DNA of 64,000 nucleotides from Ancylostoma caninum (taxonomy: Eukaryota > Nematoda > Chromadorea > Rhabditida > Ancylostomatidae), in NCBI GenBank assembly GCA_037903475.1, contig JBAJFG010000611.1, forward strand, positions 2,170,001 through 2,234,000. The letters run 5' to 3'. The position numbers and the translations under genes are program-made. This document shows, piece by piece, positions 23,801 to 32,639 of this stretch (within the stretch, counting starts at the first letter, position 1; the number at the start of each line of letters is the position of its first letter). Under the pieces are notes generated by a model. It was not told the origin of the DNA. It saw only the letters and a list, made by a program, of their open reading frames with translations, and did no database searches.

Positions 23801-25160
23801 TTCCACCATATTGTGATGTAGTACAAAATATTTTAGAAAAATACCACCTTCGTAAGAGGATATTTGTGGGAGCGTCAATCGACCTTCCTCAAAACTCTTT
23901 CAATCGACCTTCCTCAAAACCCTTAATACATCTTTTCTAAAACATTCTAAAAAGAGACGCTTCACCATAAATTTCTCTTTCTACTTCAAAATTCTGTAAC
24001 CACAAGTTGCTGGAGACAATTTTAGCTCGGTTAAACTTCCGGCAATCCGAGAGAATTTGGGGTAGACTAGTTTTATTTCAGCAAATACAAATGATGTGGA
24101 TCCGTATCTTCATCTCCGTCCCCAGATATTCACATTTCAGCTCACTTCTAATTTCACAATAGAATACTGGGTATATGGTACTGCCTCCAATTGAAGAAGG
24201 GGGTGAAGTACATCCAACTCATACTTTGCGGCAAAACTATGCAATACTAGCTAGATTCTTCATCTAAGGAATATTTCCAACGTAAAAAAAAACAAAGCTA
24301 GGTATCCCCCCGTTCGAATGAAGGCGAGTCTAAGGTCTAAGGTCACATGTTTGACAAGAGGATCTACCACGAACGAAAGCACTCAAAAACGTCGAAATTG
24401 ACCCAACTGGGCAGAGGGGTGGAAGTTTCTATTAACTAAGCCAATACGAAAGCCACATCAATTACATATAAATTCAGAAACCATAGGAAAAAAAAGAACA
24501 AAGTCTCATACCACAGGGGCAAACATAGCGAAAACAAAAAAGCACGGAGTACAAAAATGAAGGCTTTTTTCTCTTCTCCAAAAGGGAGGTAAATGCAATA
24601 ATTGAGACCATTGCTGATGTCAGTGCTAATGAAAATTAACGGATCATGAACTAACCGTACGGTGTAGTACTTCCAAATTCTTCTCCAGCATCGCTCATTG
24701 CCTGAGCTAACAATTCCAAATTGTTCATTCGGCCAGCATGGTCTTTCTTCAGCTCTAGTTTTTCGTAAAAAACCTCTTCCATTCGAATGGCTGCAAAGTT
24801 AAATGAGAGGAATAGAATAGCATGTGCCCGCAGCTCAGAGGGAATGAATGAAGTGATAAAAAAAGGAGTCAAATAACGGCTACTGACTTGGATTCGGCTG
24901 CAGATAGCTTTCTATACATGACAGCAGTCTGCGAGTATGTTCCTCAGTTTTGTCCGCTCTTTGCAGTAAGTTCTCAAAGTGCGGGTCAAGATCCGTGCGT
25001 TCAGCCTTTAGAAATGTCTCCTCTGTGTACTGCAGAAATAGATAAGTAGACGAATGGGCGTGCTCGAGGCAAAGCAAGTTAATCCCTAGGCGATTACCTG
25101 TTTCGCACGACTGAAGAAACCACCGGCTTCGGTGGCAATCTTCTTAAAATTAAAATCCAT
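17814..25160 (-). CDS. erp-1: Endophilin B (N-BAR and SH3 membrane-curvature protein)
   Basis: Ten coding exons can be joined, and all junctions use GT-AG and keep frame: 25098-25160, 24888-25029, 24656-24790, 23594-23727, 23390-23482, 22771-22860, 21765-21865, 18241-18334, 18063-18179, 17814-17918. The product is 357 residues, close to the family length of about 365. Residues 1-253 form the N-BAR domain: the amphipathic start MDFNFKKIATEAGGFF, then PHFENLLQRADKT, YEKLELKKDHAGRMNN, KRLDLDACKSRLRKAK and QAEFDKQVEITKLLLEGIQ, all typical of SH3GLB proteins. A threonine/serine-rich linker (about 254-300) leads to an SH3 domain (302-357) with ARVILDYDA and VPISFLELI. Known members bend and tubulate membranes in endocytosis, Golgi/mitochondrial dynamics and autophagy. 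The SH3 position usually held by tryptophan (DWLM) reads DYVM, so Tyr337 may alter proline-ligand binding. The last three exons are separated from the rest by a 3.4-kb intron. An alternative start or an extra small linker exon cannot be excluded. Confidence 0.93.
20808..20834 (+). repeat. 27-bp direct repeat, copy 1
   Basis: ATGCGCTGCCTCAGTTCACC and the next 7 bp recur exactly at 20915-20941. Copy 1 lies just outside the left arm of the hairpin and copy 2 forms its loop. Confidence 0.88.
20843..21012. repeat. 69-bp-arm foldback in an intron
   Basis: The arms are 20843-20911 and 20944-21012, with only three mismatches in 69 bp, and a 32-nt centre. The centre holds a second exact copy of the 27-bp sequence found at 20808-20834. 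The order unit A - arm B - unit A - inverted arm B is what a template switch during replication would leave. Transcribed from either strand it would fold into a long stem that could feed small-RNA processing, but nothing here shows that it does. Confidence 0.9.
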
Positions 25161-25175
25161 CAAAGTGCTGAAAAA
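25161..25175 (-). promoter_or_regulatory. Likely spliced-leader acceptor for endophilin B
   Basis: On the minus strand the sequence GATTTTTTCAG ends at 25168, 7 nt before the ATG at 25160-25158. A strong TTTTTCAG acceptor so close to the start, with no upstream coding exon, is the usual nematode arrangement for SL trans-splicing. A cis-splice to an upstream non-coding exon would look the same. Confidence 0.6.
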
Positions 25176-25654
25176 ATCGGCTGTAAGGGGCGGAAACAAC
25201 GAAAAACAACAACGAAGGAACGTCAAGGAAAACAAGACAGGAATTGAGGGCAACGTTCGATCGATACGGTGAGGACAGCAACGTCCCTTGCACACTGGCA
25301 CAGGACGACTTACATAAGTTGGGCAAGTTGGAAGAAATTTGAAGGATGACCGAGACCGCCATGTTGAGGCAATTGTGGAGGCGAGGCGATGCAAGCCAAT
25401 AAAAACAAGCGAAACGGAAAAATCGATATGAAGGCGCGGAAACCACCAAAGGTTGGGCATCGAACGGGGCCTGGAAAATGCCGGGACGAGTCGCTCCACT
25501 CCTGAATCGTGCGCGGGCGAACGTCACATCGACGCCAAAACTGCGTCCTGCAGAAGAGCGCACAGTCGAGACATTCTCGGGAAATTTACGGTGCTCAGCA
25601 GATGATTTTAGTATTCACTGATGAATCACGAGGTTCACATATGCATGAATCACC
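25176..25654. other. 5' flank of endophilin B
   Basis: About 480 bp lies between the presumed spliced-leader acceptor and the foldback element. It probably contains the promoter. Long open frames on the minus strand here (to 25563) are rich in phenylalanine, serine and arginine, resemble no family, and run through the acceptor, so they were not taken as coding. Confidence 0.45.
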
Positions 25655-25662
25655 CAGCGGCC

Positions 25663-26341
25663 GGCACTATTCCACTTGTTCTGCCCCAAAATCTCAAAAT
25701 CAAAAATCTCCCTAAAACTTCGTCTAGGGGGGTTATTTGACATGCTGATCACGAATATCATATTGATTTTGCACGGCAACCCCATTTGGGTAGGGTTACG
25801 GTAGGGTAAGGGTAAGTATGGTATCTCACAAAAACACCTGAATTTTTGTCCACAGGGGTTATTTGACATGCTGATCACGAATATCATATTGATTTTGCAC
25901 GGCAACCCCATTTGGGTAGGGTTGCGGTAGGGTAAGGGTAAGTATGGTATCTCACAAAAACACCTGAATTTTTGTCCACAGGGGTTTTTTGACATGCTGA
26001 TCACGAATATCATATTGGTTTTGCACGGTAACCCCATTTCGGTAGGGTTACGGCAGGTATACTTACCCTTACCCCACCGTAACCCTATCCAAATGGGGTC
26101 ACGGTGCAAAATGAGCATGATATTCGTGCTCAGCATGTCAAAAAACCCCCCTAGACAAAAATTCAGGCGTTTTTGTGAGATACCATACTTACCCTTACCC
26201 TACCGCAACCCTACCCAAATGGGGTTACCGTGCAAAATCAATGTGATATTCGTGATCAGCATGTCAAATAACCCCTCTAGACGAAGTTCTAGGGAAATTT
26301 TTGATCTTGAGATTTTGGGGCAGAACAAGTGGAATAGTGCC
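25663..26341. mobile_element. Foldback element with tandem 126-bp units
   Basis: The element begins GGCACTATTCCACTTGTTCT and ends with the inverse, and is flanked by a perfect 8-bp target duplication, CAGCGGCC, at 25655-25662 and 26342-26349. The left arm holds three head-to-tail units of 126 bp (starting about 25729, 25855 and 25981), each with TGCTGATCACGAATATCATA, a GTAGGGTTACGGTAGGG segment and an A-rich tail. The right arm holds about two inverted units. There is no coding capacity. The 8-bp duplication suggests hAT-type mobilisation. It is inserted about 500 bp upstream of the endophilin B start codon. Confidence 0.93.
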
Positions 26342-26349
26342 CAGCGGCC

Positions 26350-27063
26350 TCCAATCCCAACCAAATGAGCAGTCTCCGGATTCGGCGGAAAGCGATTCGA
26401 TACCGATCACGCAGATTGCGCTTTAGTGGTAAAAGCGTGCTGCGATCGCAATGGAGAAAACGCGCTGCAATCGACATATTCTGAATTCTGCGCTGGTGAG
26501 ATGCTTTGCTTATAAAGCATGTACATGTTTTGGTTCTATTGCGAAAGTTCTAGGAATTCATTCATTAATATTTCATCCAGATATCCTTGCACAAGCGGTG
26601 CAGCAGCATGTTACATTTGACATCCGGGTTCCCCCTCCCCCTCCACTCCTTCTCGAAGCGATAGGTGGATTTTGTGGTCGGTACTACAGCGACCATGGAA
26701 GCGCGGTGGAACTTGAGGCCGTATCCGAAAACATATGCGTTGGAAATGAAATTTTCTATCCCGTATATTCAGACGATTTCGCGCTGATTAATATTTTTCC
26801 GTTGGGAAGAAAATTTTGGTGGATAACCCCTCTTGGATAGGATAAAGCGGCCACCCCCACTCTTGCCGGTTTAACCAATTTAACTCAAATATCCAACCTT
26901 CTTGAATGCGCTCTCTGAATGGATGATACGGGAAGGGCATGCTCTAAGTGAGAGTCTAGATCCCGTAACGCGCCGTATCCGCCTGTTATTTTGGTACAAA
27001 TAGTAAGTGCTAGTGAGAAAAAAACCGATTGGGAGCAAAATTTGGAAGCTGTGCCGCAAAAAT
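26350..27063. other. Spacer between two foldback elements
   Basis: A 129-codon plus-strand frame (26451-26840) is open but has no recognisable domain, and a proline run (VPPPPPLLLEA) suggests chance composition. At about 26905-26970 there is a degraded relative of the 178-bp MITE. Nothing else is recognised. Confidence 0.4.
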
Positions 27064-27064
27064 G

Positions 27065-27627
27065 GGCACTGTTTGGCTAGTTCTGCCCCAAAATTTCAAG
27101 AATTTTTTTTTCGCTCAAACTTCGCATAGGGGGGGGGTGGTATTTGGGGTGTTGAACACGAATATCGTATCCATTTTGTACCGTAACCCCGTTCTTGTAA
27201 GGTTACGGTAGGTATACTGTAGCCACGGTGTCTCACAGAATACTCTCAAATTTTGCGTAGAGGGGTTGTCTCAGGTGCTGATCACGATTATCAACATTTT
27301 TTTGCATGTCACCCTCGTTTTCTCCCCGAAATCGGCATTTTCTCTAAATTTCCTACTATACACCCATCGTACCCCTGCGAAAATGGGGTTACAAAACGGA
27401 TATGACATTCGTGATCAGCGCCCAAAACAACCCTTTTATACAAAATTTGAGAGGATTCTATAAAATTGCGTACATACATTATACCTACCGTAACCCTACA
27501 AAGACGGAGTTACGGCACAGAATGGATACGATATTCGTGTTTAGCACCTCAACTAACCCCCTCCCCTATGCGAACTTTGAGCAAAGAATTTCTTGAAATT
27601 TTGGGGCAGAACTAGCCGAATAGTGCC
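27065..27627. mobile_element. Second foldback element of the same family
   Basis: The ends (GGCACTGTTTGGCTAGTTCT and the inverse of GGCACTATTCGGCTAGTTCT) match those of 25663-26341 and continue through TGCCCCAAAATTTC. The arms hold diverged versions of the same internal unit: AACACGAATATCGTATCC, a GGTTACGGTAGG segment and GTGCTGATCACGATTATC. The left arm and right arm are inverted copies around a centre near 27320-27380. I could not find an exact target duplication, so it is probably older than the first element. Confidence 0.85.
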
Positions 27628-28155
27628 CAAAACGGATAGGTTCAGATATTTTGAAAAATCACTATCGAAAAAAAGTGGAGAAACTCGCAAATAAAAATTT
27701 TATGGTCTTCTTTGAAATCGGCACATTTTCCCTTTAGCTAGGCTAAAATCCGTGGAGAGATGCAGTATTATAGATACTCGGAATCAACCATGCACAGTCA
27801 TCATTGAATGATGAGGACCTAGCTGGTGGAACCGTGAGCCACTTCATTCACTTTGTATTTCGCCCTTACAATGAACCGGATCATTGGACTCGTTGGCCCC
27901 ACCAATCGTTCTTTGGGGCTTGTAATTTGCGCAACATTACATTTAAGTTTAATCAATGATCAGTCATAAGTATTGGTCGCAATGATTCAAGCAGTTATAA
28001 CTATGAAGGATGATGATTTAGTATGACTTCCCACAAAGTGAAATTCGGGCACGAACTTTTAAGAACTCAGGAGATTTGTACGTTTGTTATTTCATCGCTG
28101 AGATTCTCCCGCAAGAATTCCTCAAACGACTGATGATACACATATTTAGGAACTA

Positions 28156-29429
28156 TTAGGTTGGTGCAAAAATAATGCGCATTTTTCGTTGCTTCATCTT
28201 TGGTGCAGGAAACTTACGGTGTTTCTCATCATCGTTTTGAGAAGTTGCACATGGTTTTGTAGCAAATTTCATGGCCTTTTCAAAGATCTCAAGCATTTTG
28301 AGCGAAGTTCATGTTTTTGGTGAATTTTCAGTTGTGGAACGAAAGGCGCCATGACAAGTTTTTTGCCAAATTCACTGCAGCGAGCTAAAACTTGCCGGCA
28401 TCGCAGCCGTAATCGCTCGAAATATCACAACAGTTTTGGCAAAGGGAGTGTGAGCGAATGCATCCCACCAAGCTGCTTCCGGATTTCTCGGTTTGCTGTG
28501 CTTTGCTTCAAAATAAGGAATGTCGCATAAGTCTTCCTGGAATTTGCATCCCCAGCTGATGACAATTATCAAAGAGCACCTATTCAAAACAACATATTTG
28601 GTTTCGCAGAACTTCACCGGTGATTGCTGTCAGACCATCCCTCCCTTCGGTGAAAAAGGGAGGATGAAAAAGCTCGACGAGTTGATGTCGCGCATACTGA
28701 ACGAGTACTACATTAATCCTCGTTGAGAGGTCTGCTTCGCGCCTTTGTAGTGAAAGAATTGCGACGAAACAGTCGATCGCTTAGTAATTAAATATGAAGT
28801 ATAGACCCTCCTCGACAAAATGAGGTGCTTTGCTCAACAGTTGGACGAGGAACCTGCACCGAAACACTCCCAGAAGCGGAAGCAACACCAAAATAAGGTC
28901 ACGGCGACTTTGTGGTGACCTGCTGCAAAAATTGCTCACTATAGCGCATTCATTCTTCCTAATCTGATAAGTACTTTCAAGATGTAAATGAAATAAATTA
29001 GAAACTTCACTGTGTGACCCTAGCGTCGCTCAATAAAATGGATTCTTCATTCCTACACGGCACCGTCCAGGAACACCCTGCATGACAGGTACTTCACAGG
29101 TTGGAGCAACTGAGCTAGAAAGCTCTGCCTCCCACATCATAATCAGCAAACTTCTCGCTCACCAACTACCACTTCTCCGAGAACCTGGGCGACTTCTTCC
29201 GGGAGAATTTTCTCGAAGACTAAAGTGATACCAAAATTGTCCTCCGGAAGTTAGTCGATTCTAGAAGGTGCTGTCAGAATTGCGCGGTAATACGAGAACA
29301 TCTACCTTATTGCTAAAGGCTTGCGGATTACAACGCTTCTAAGCCTTTTGAGAAACATCGATTTTGAAAGGAGTTATGAGATTCAGAATCAAAGGCATGG
29401 AAACGCGCATTATTTTTGCACCAACCTAA
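28156..29429 (+). mobile_element. Full-length decayed mariner, 1274 bp
   Basis: Terminal repeats TTAGGTTGGTGCAAAAATAA and the exact inverse lie at the two ends, flanked by TA at 28154-28155 and 29430-29431. The length is normal for mariner. TTAGGTTGGTGCAAAA-type ends are those of the cecropia/irritans-like group that includes Hsmar1-type elements. The ends are intact although the transposase is heavily damaged, so trans-mobilisation cannot be excluded. Confidence 0.92.
28330..29300 (+). pseudogene. Decayed mariner transposase
   Basis: Read on the plus strand through many stops and frameshifts, the body of the element keeps the motif order of a mariner transposase. There is an EEPAPKH..QNKV..TLWW block (about 28845-28920, normally KPMPKPDLHPKKVLLSVWW). 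Then come a degraded LLHDNARPH block near 29050-29085, a degraded PHPPYSPDLSPTDYHFF block at about 29125-29175, and a following LGDFFRENF stretch. Both aspartates in the C-terminal catalytic region are disrupted. No open frame exceeds about 70 codons. Confidence 0.75.
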
Positions 29430-29431
29430 TA

Positions 29432-30171
29432 ACAAGGTATAAACGCAGATATATTGTGAGCAATGTAAGTGCTAGAGGAGCGGATATAGATCCTGGAGGA
29501 CGGTCGCATAGCCATTATCCGTTAACATACAAATAATTGTGGAGCAATAACCGGTGGTCATTCCAAAATTATGTGCTGGTCTATTCATCCAATTTCCTTC
29601 ATTTTATTCAGTTTCTGGATGGTTTTTTTTTCGCAGCAATTATGAAGTCAGTGTATGAAATGTGCTCCGAGTTGGACAAAGTTTGGAAAGATCCCGTCAC
29701 GTAGCATACCTATCGTAGACCTGCCGTGACTGTACAAAAATGGTACTGCGATACTAAATGGATGCGATGTTGGAGTTTACGTTGCCAAGTTAATTGTCTC
29801 CTAAGAGTTTCAAAGTCGAAGGTTTCTTGAAATTTTGATGCCGTGAAAGCGGACAGGTGTCATACGTACGTTTTTGTCCACATAAAAAATGAGAACTAAA
29901 TTGGATGAGATGAGTGATTCGAGACAAGTGATAGTACAACAATGGCCCTTCAAAATAGCTGCAGCATATTTGAAGATAGGCTGAAATCGTTCGGATAGTG
30001 AAAATGCAATGGATGCAGTAAGTTTGCGTCGGTTATTAGATGTTTGAGCAAAACAAGAAGACACTGATGGAACCCTCATTAAGGACAAATTTGATTTACA
30101 TGGTTATCGCGTAACAGCTTTGAGGGGGCCAAAATGCAATGCAAAAGTTGGACGTTCTCATCCGCGACAAA
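29432..30171. other. Spacer between two mariners, no gene seen
   Basis: The sequence shows no recognisable coding region or repeat. A 92-codon minus-strand frame (29810-30088) is open but has no domain features. Confidence 0.4.
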
Positions 30172-30173
30172 TA

Positions 30174-31458
30174 TTGGGTTGTTCGGAAAGTAATTGGGAT
30201 TTTTAGGGGTTTCAGAAAAAAGTTTATTTTCTCACAATGAAAAAACATTAGTCAATGATATATTTTCCGTTTTGTTCGATTGTCTTTCGCCATCTTTCTG
30301 GCAATTTCATAATTCCCCTCTCATAGAACTTCTGGTCTTTTTCGGCAAAAAACTGGGCTAGATGAGATTTGATATCCTGATCATCGCTAAATGTTTTCCC
30401 ATTCAAATACTTCTGCAACGATCTAAACAAATGGTAATCGGATGGCGCGAGATCAGGGCTATATGGTGGATGCAACATCAATTCCCAACCAAGCTCCAAT
30501 AATTTTTGCCGAGACGCCAAAGATGTATGAGGTCTTGCATTGTCTTGGTGGAAAACTACTCCTTTGCGATTCGCTAATTCTGGCCGGTTTTTTTAAATTG
30601 CCTCATCTAATTTCATCAGTTGCTGACAGTAGAGGTCCGAGTTGACATTCTGGTTTCTTGGGAGCACCTCAAAATATATTACACCTTTGTAGTCCCACCA
30701 AACTGATAGCATAACCTTCTTTTGATGGAGATGAGCTTTGGACATCGTTTGAGCAGGTTCATCCGGTTTTGACCATGATCGTTTGCGAGTAGCATTATTG
30801 TAGACAATCCATTTTTCATCACCAGTTACTATTCGCTTCAAAAATGGGTCGTCTTCATTGCGTTTCAAGTGCAAATCACAGATACTAACTCGCTGCGTCA
30901 AGTGAATTTCCTTCAACTCATGTGGCACCCAAACATCTAGCTTTTTTACTAGTCCAGGTTTTTTGACATGCTCGTGAACTGTTCCAATGGATGCGTTGGT
31001 CTTCTCAGCAAGCTCTCGTACGGTTACATGACGGTTGGCTTCGATTAATGCCATCAACTGATCATCATCAACGCCTACTGGCCGACCAGAACGTTGTTCA
31101 TCTTGAAGTGAAAAATTGCCGGAACGGAATTTTGCGAACCAATTGTCACATGTGCTCTGTGATAAGGCATTAACACCGTATGTTTTACATATATCGTGGA
31201 AAGCATCAGCAGCTCTTTTGCCACTATGGAAGTAAAAAAGCAAAATGTGCCGAAAATGCTCCTTCTGACACTCCATGTTCAAATTGATCATAAAAATGCA
31301 AATGGAAATGAAATCTGCGCACTTTCTCCAAACAGAAACACAAATACGTCCTCCTAATATATATCGAATGAAAACAAATAATAACAGCAAAAACCTTCCA
31401 AAGCTAGCGTTTGAAAAAATTGTTTTCGAAAAGCCCAATTACTTTCCGAACAACCCAA
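30174..31458 (-). mobile_element. Nearly intact mariner, 1285 bp
   Basis: The element has 25-bp perfect terminal inverted repeats (TTGGGTTGTTCGGAAAGTAA and five more bases) and TA target duplication at 30172-30173 and 31459-31460. It encodes a full-length transposase frame on the minus strand interrupted by a single stop codon. Perfect ends, full length and one lesion mark it as the youngest autonomous-type element in the window. Confidence 0.95.
30248..31276 (-). pseudogene. Mariner transposase with one nonsense codon
   Basis: The frame from ATG at 31276 to the stop at 30248 is 342 codons, the normal size (about 345). A single in-frame TAA at 30593-30595 splits it; the next codons continue the same frame without a frameshift, and CAA to TAA is the likely change. 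N-terminal helix-turn-helix motifs are present, followed by the WVPHEL linker. All three catalytic aspartates are visible: TGDEKW, HQDNARPH and YSPDLAPSDYHLF, with 34 residues between the last two (D,D34D). The copy should be inactive as written unless the stop is read through. Confidence 0.93.
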
Positions 31459-31460
31459 TA

Positions 31461-32639
31461 CAATACTACTCACGAGATGTCGAAAACCGACGGCCGGCTT
31501 GCGGAGTCATCGTCGCTCACCGTTGCTTTGTCATACGTAGGACTGCCGAATCAAGACGTTTTCGTCACCATTCGATTTATGTCCAGGACATCTTTCAGGT
31601 GACCTAGTGAGTGTCCGCATAAACTTTGGATTTACTGGTTTCCTCCAAGTAATCGATATATCGAATGATGTTGTATGATAAGAACAATACAATAACCCGC
31701 GTGGCCATCCTACAATAGGGTGAATCGGCGAGCAACTCAACCCCATAATGCTGTTCACGAAAAGAACCGGATTTCACAAAAGCAAGTAATGCCGGAAGAC
31801 GACGGCAAAAACAACACGCGGACAAAAATGACATCTGTGCGACAAATACAATAAGCGGTACATTCAATGATGACTTCGAATGGAAGATCTAAGATACACG
31901 GTAAAGTCAAGAGGTGGAAAGGCAAAAGGAGAGCAAAATGGAAGACAGATATCTTCGACCTCGTGGTGAAAAACACTTCGAATGGAGATCTCTCGATCGC
32001 CTCCAGCCAGGTGTCTCCTTCTTAGACTTTTTGAAATTTCTCACACTGCGCACCTTTTTTGAGTAATGCATGATTTCTCCTTTGACCTGGTTCTATGATG
32101 TCCTTCTCTCCCGTTGACATCTTGTTCAATGTTAGGTATCTCAAGTCCGGATTCTGTTCTGCATTTTAATTTGTATGCGTAGATGCAATATTTGAACTTC
32201 GCTAACGAATTGCTTTTTACTTGTACCGCGTATCATGTGGACCGACAAGTCCAAAAACCAGTGTGCACTTAAGCGTTGACCCAGCAGTGATACAGCAAGA
32301 GTGTTACACGTGTGCGGAACTGAAAAATGAACTCTCCTATTGAATGGTGCTTTGTTTTTCCATCGAATGGAGAACAATTCCATGTTCAAGTTCAATGAAG
32401 GCAAACGAATCATTTGAGTTTTGTGTCTGGTATACATTTTCCATCCTCGAAACCACTTTCTGAGGTGCTCGCCAACAATGGAAGGCTTTTACGTAATTGC
32501 TGCCTTAGCTCCACGGATCTCCCTCCTACGAGGGATCTCAGCCAATTTGCTGCGAGGCTACGTGGCACAACTCCGGGTGGCGGATAGTTGGTTTACCGCG
32601 GACCAAAAGCAGCCATACGCTTCCCCTGCGACGCGGATA
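31461..32639. other. Spacer, no gene recognised
   Basis: Several 60-110-codon open frames occur on both strands with no recognisable motifs or linked splice sites. The last few hundred bases before 32640 may already belong to the 5' untranslated region of the retrotransposon that follows, as their base composition is more GC-rich. Confidence 0.4.

Noticed and set aside
25086..25563. Two 137-codon minus-strand frames over the first endophilin exon
   Set aside because: They run through the splice acceptor before the ATG and have no family resemblance; only the last 21 codons of one are real coding sequence.
25729..26230. GGGTTACGGTAGGGTAAGGG motifs as interstitial telomere sequence
   Set aside because: Nematode telomeres are TTAGGC repeats; these motifs are part of the foldback unit and are not tandem at hexamer scale.
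25615..26368. Long repetitive frames on both strands
   Set aside because: They are translations of the 126-bp foldback units; the repeats and target duplication explain them.
26451..26840. 129-codon plus-strand frame
   Set aside because: No recognisable domain, no splice partners and a proline run; not enough to call a gene.
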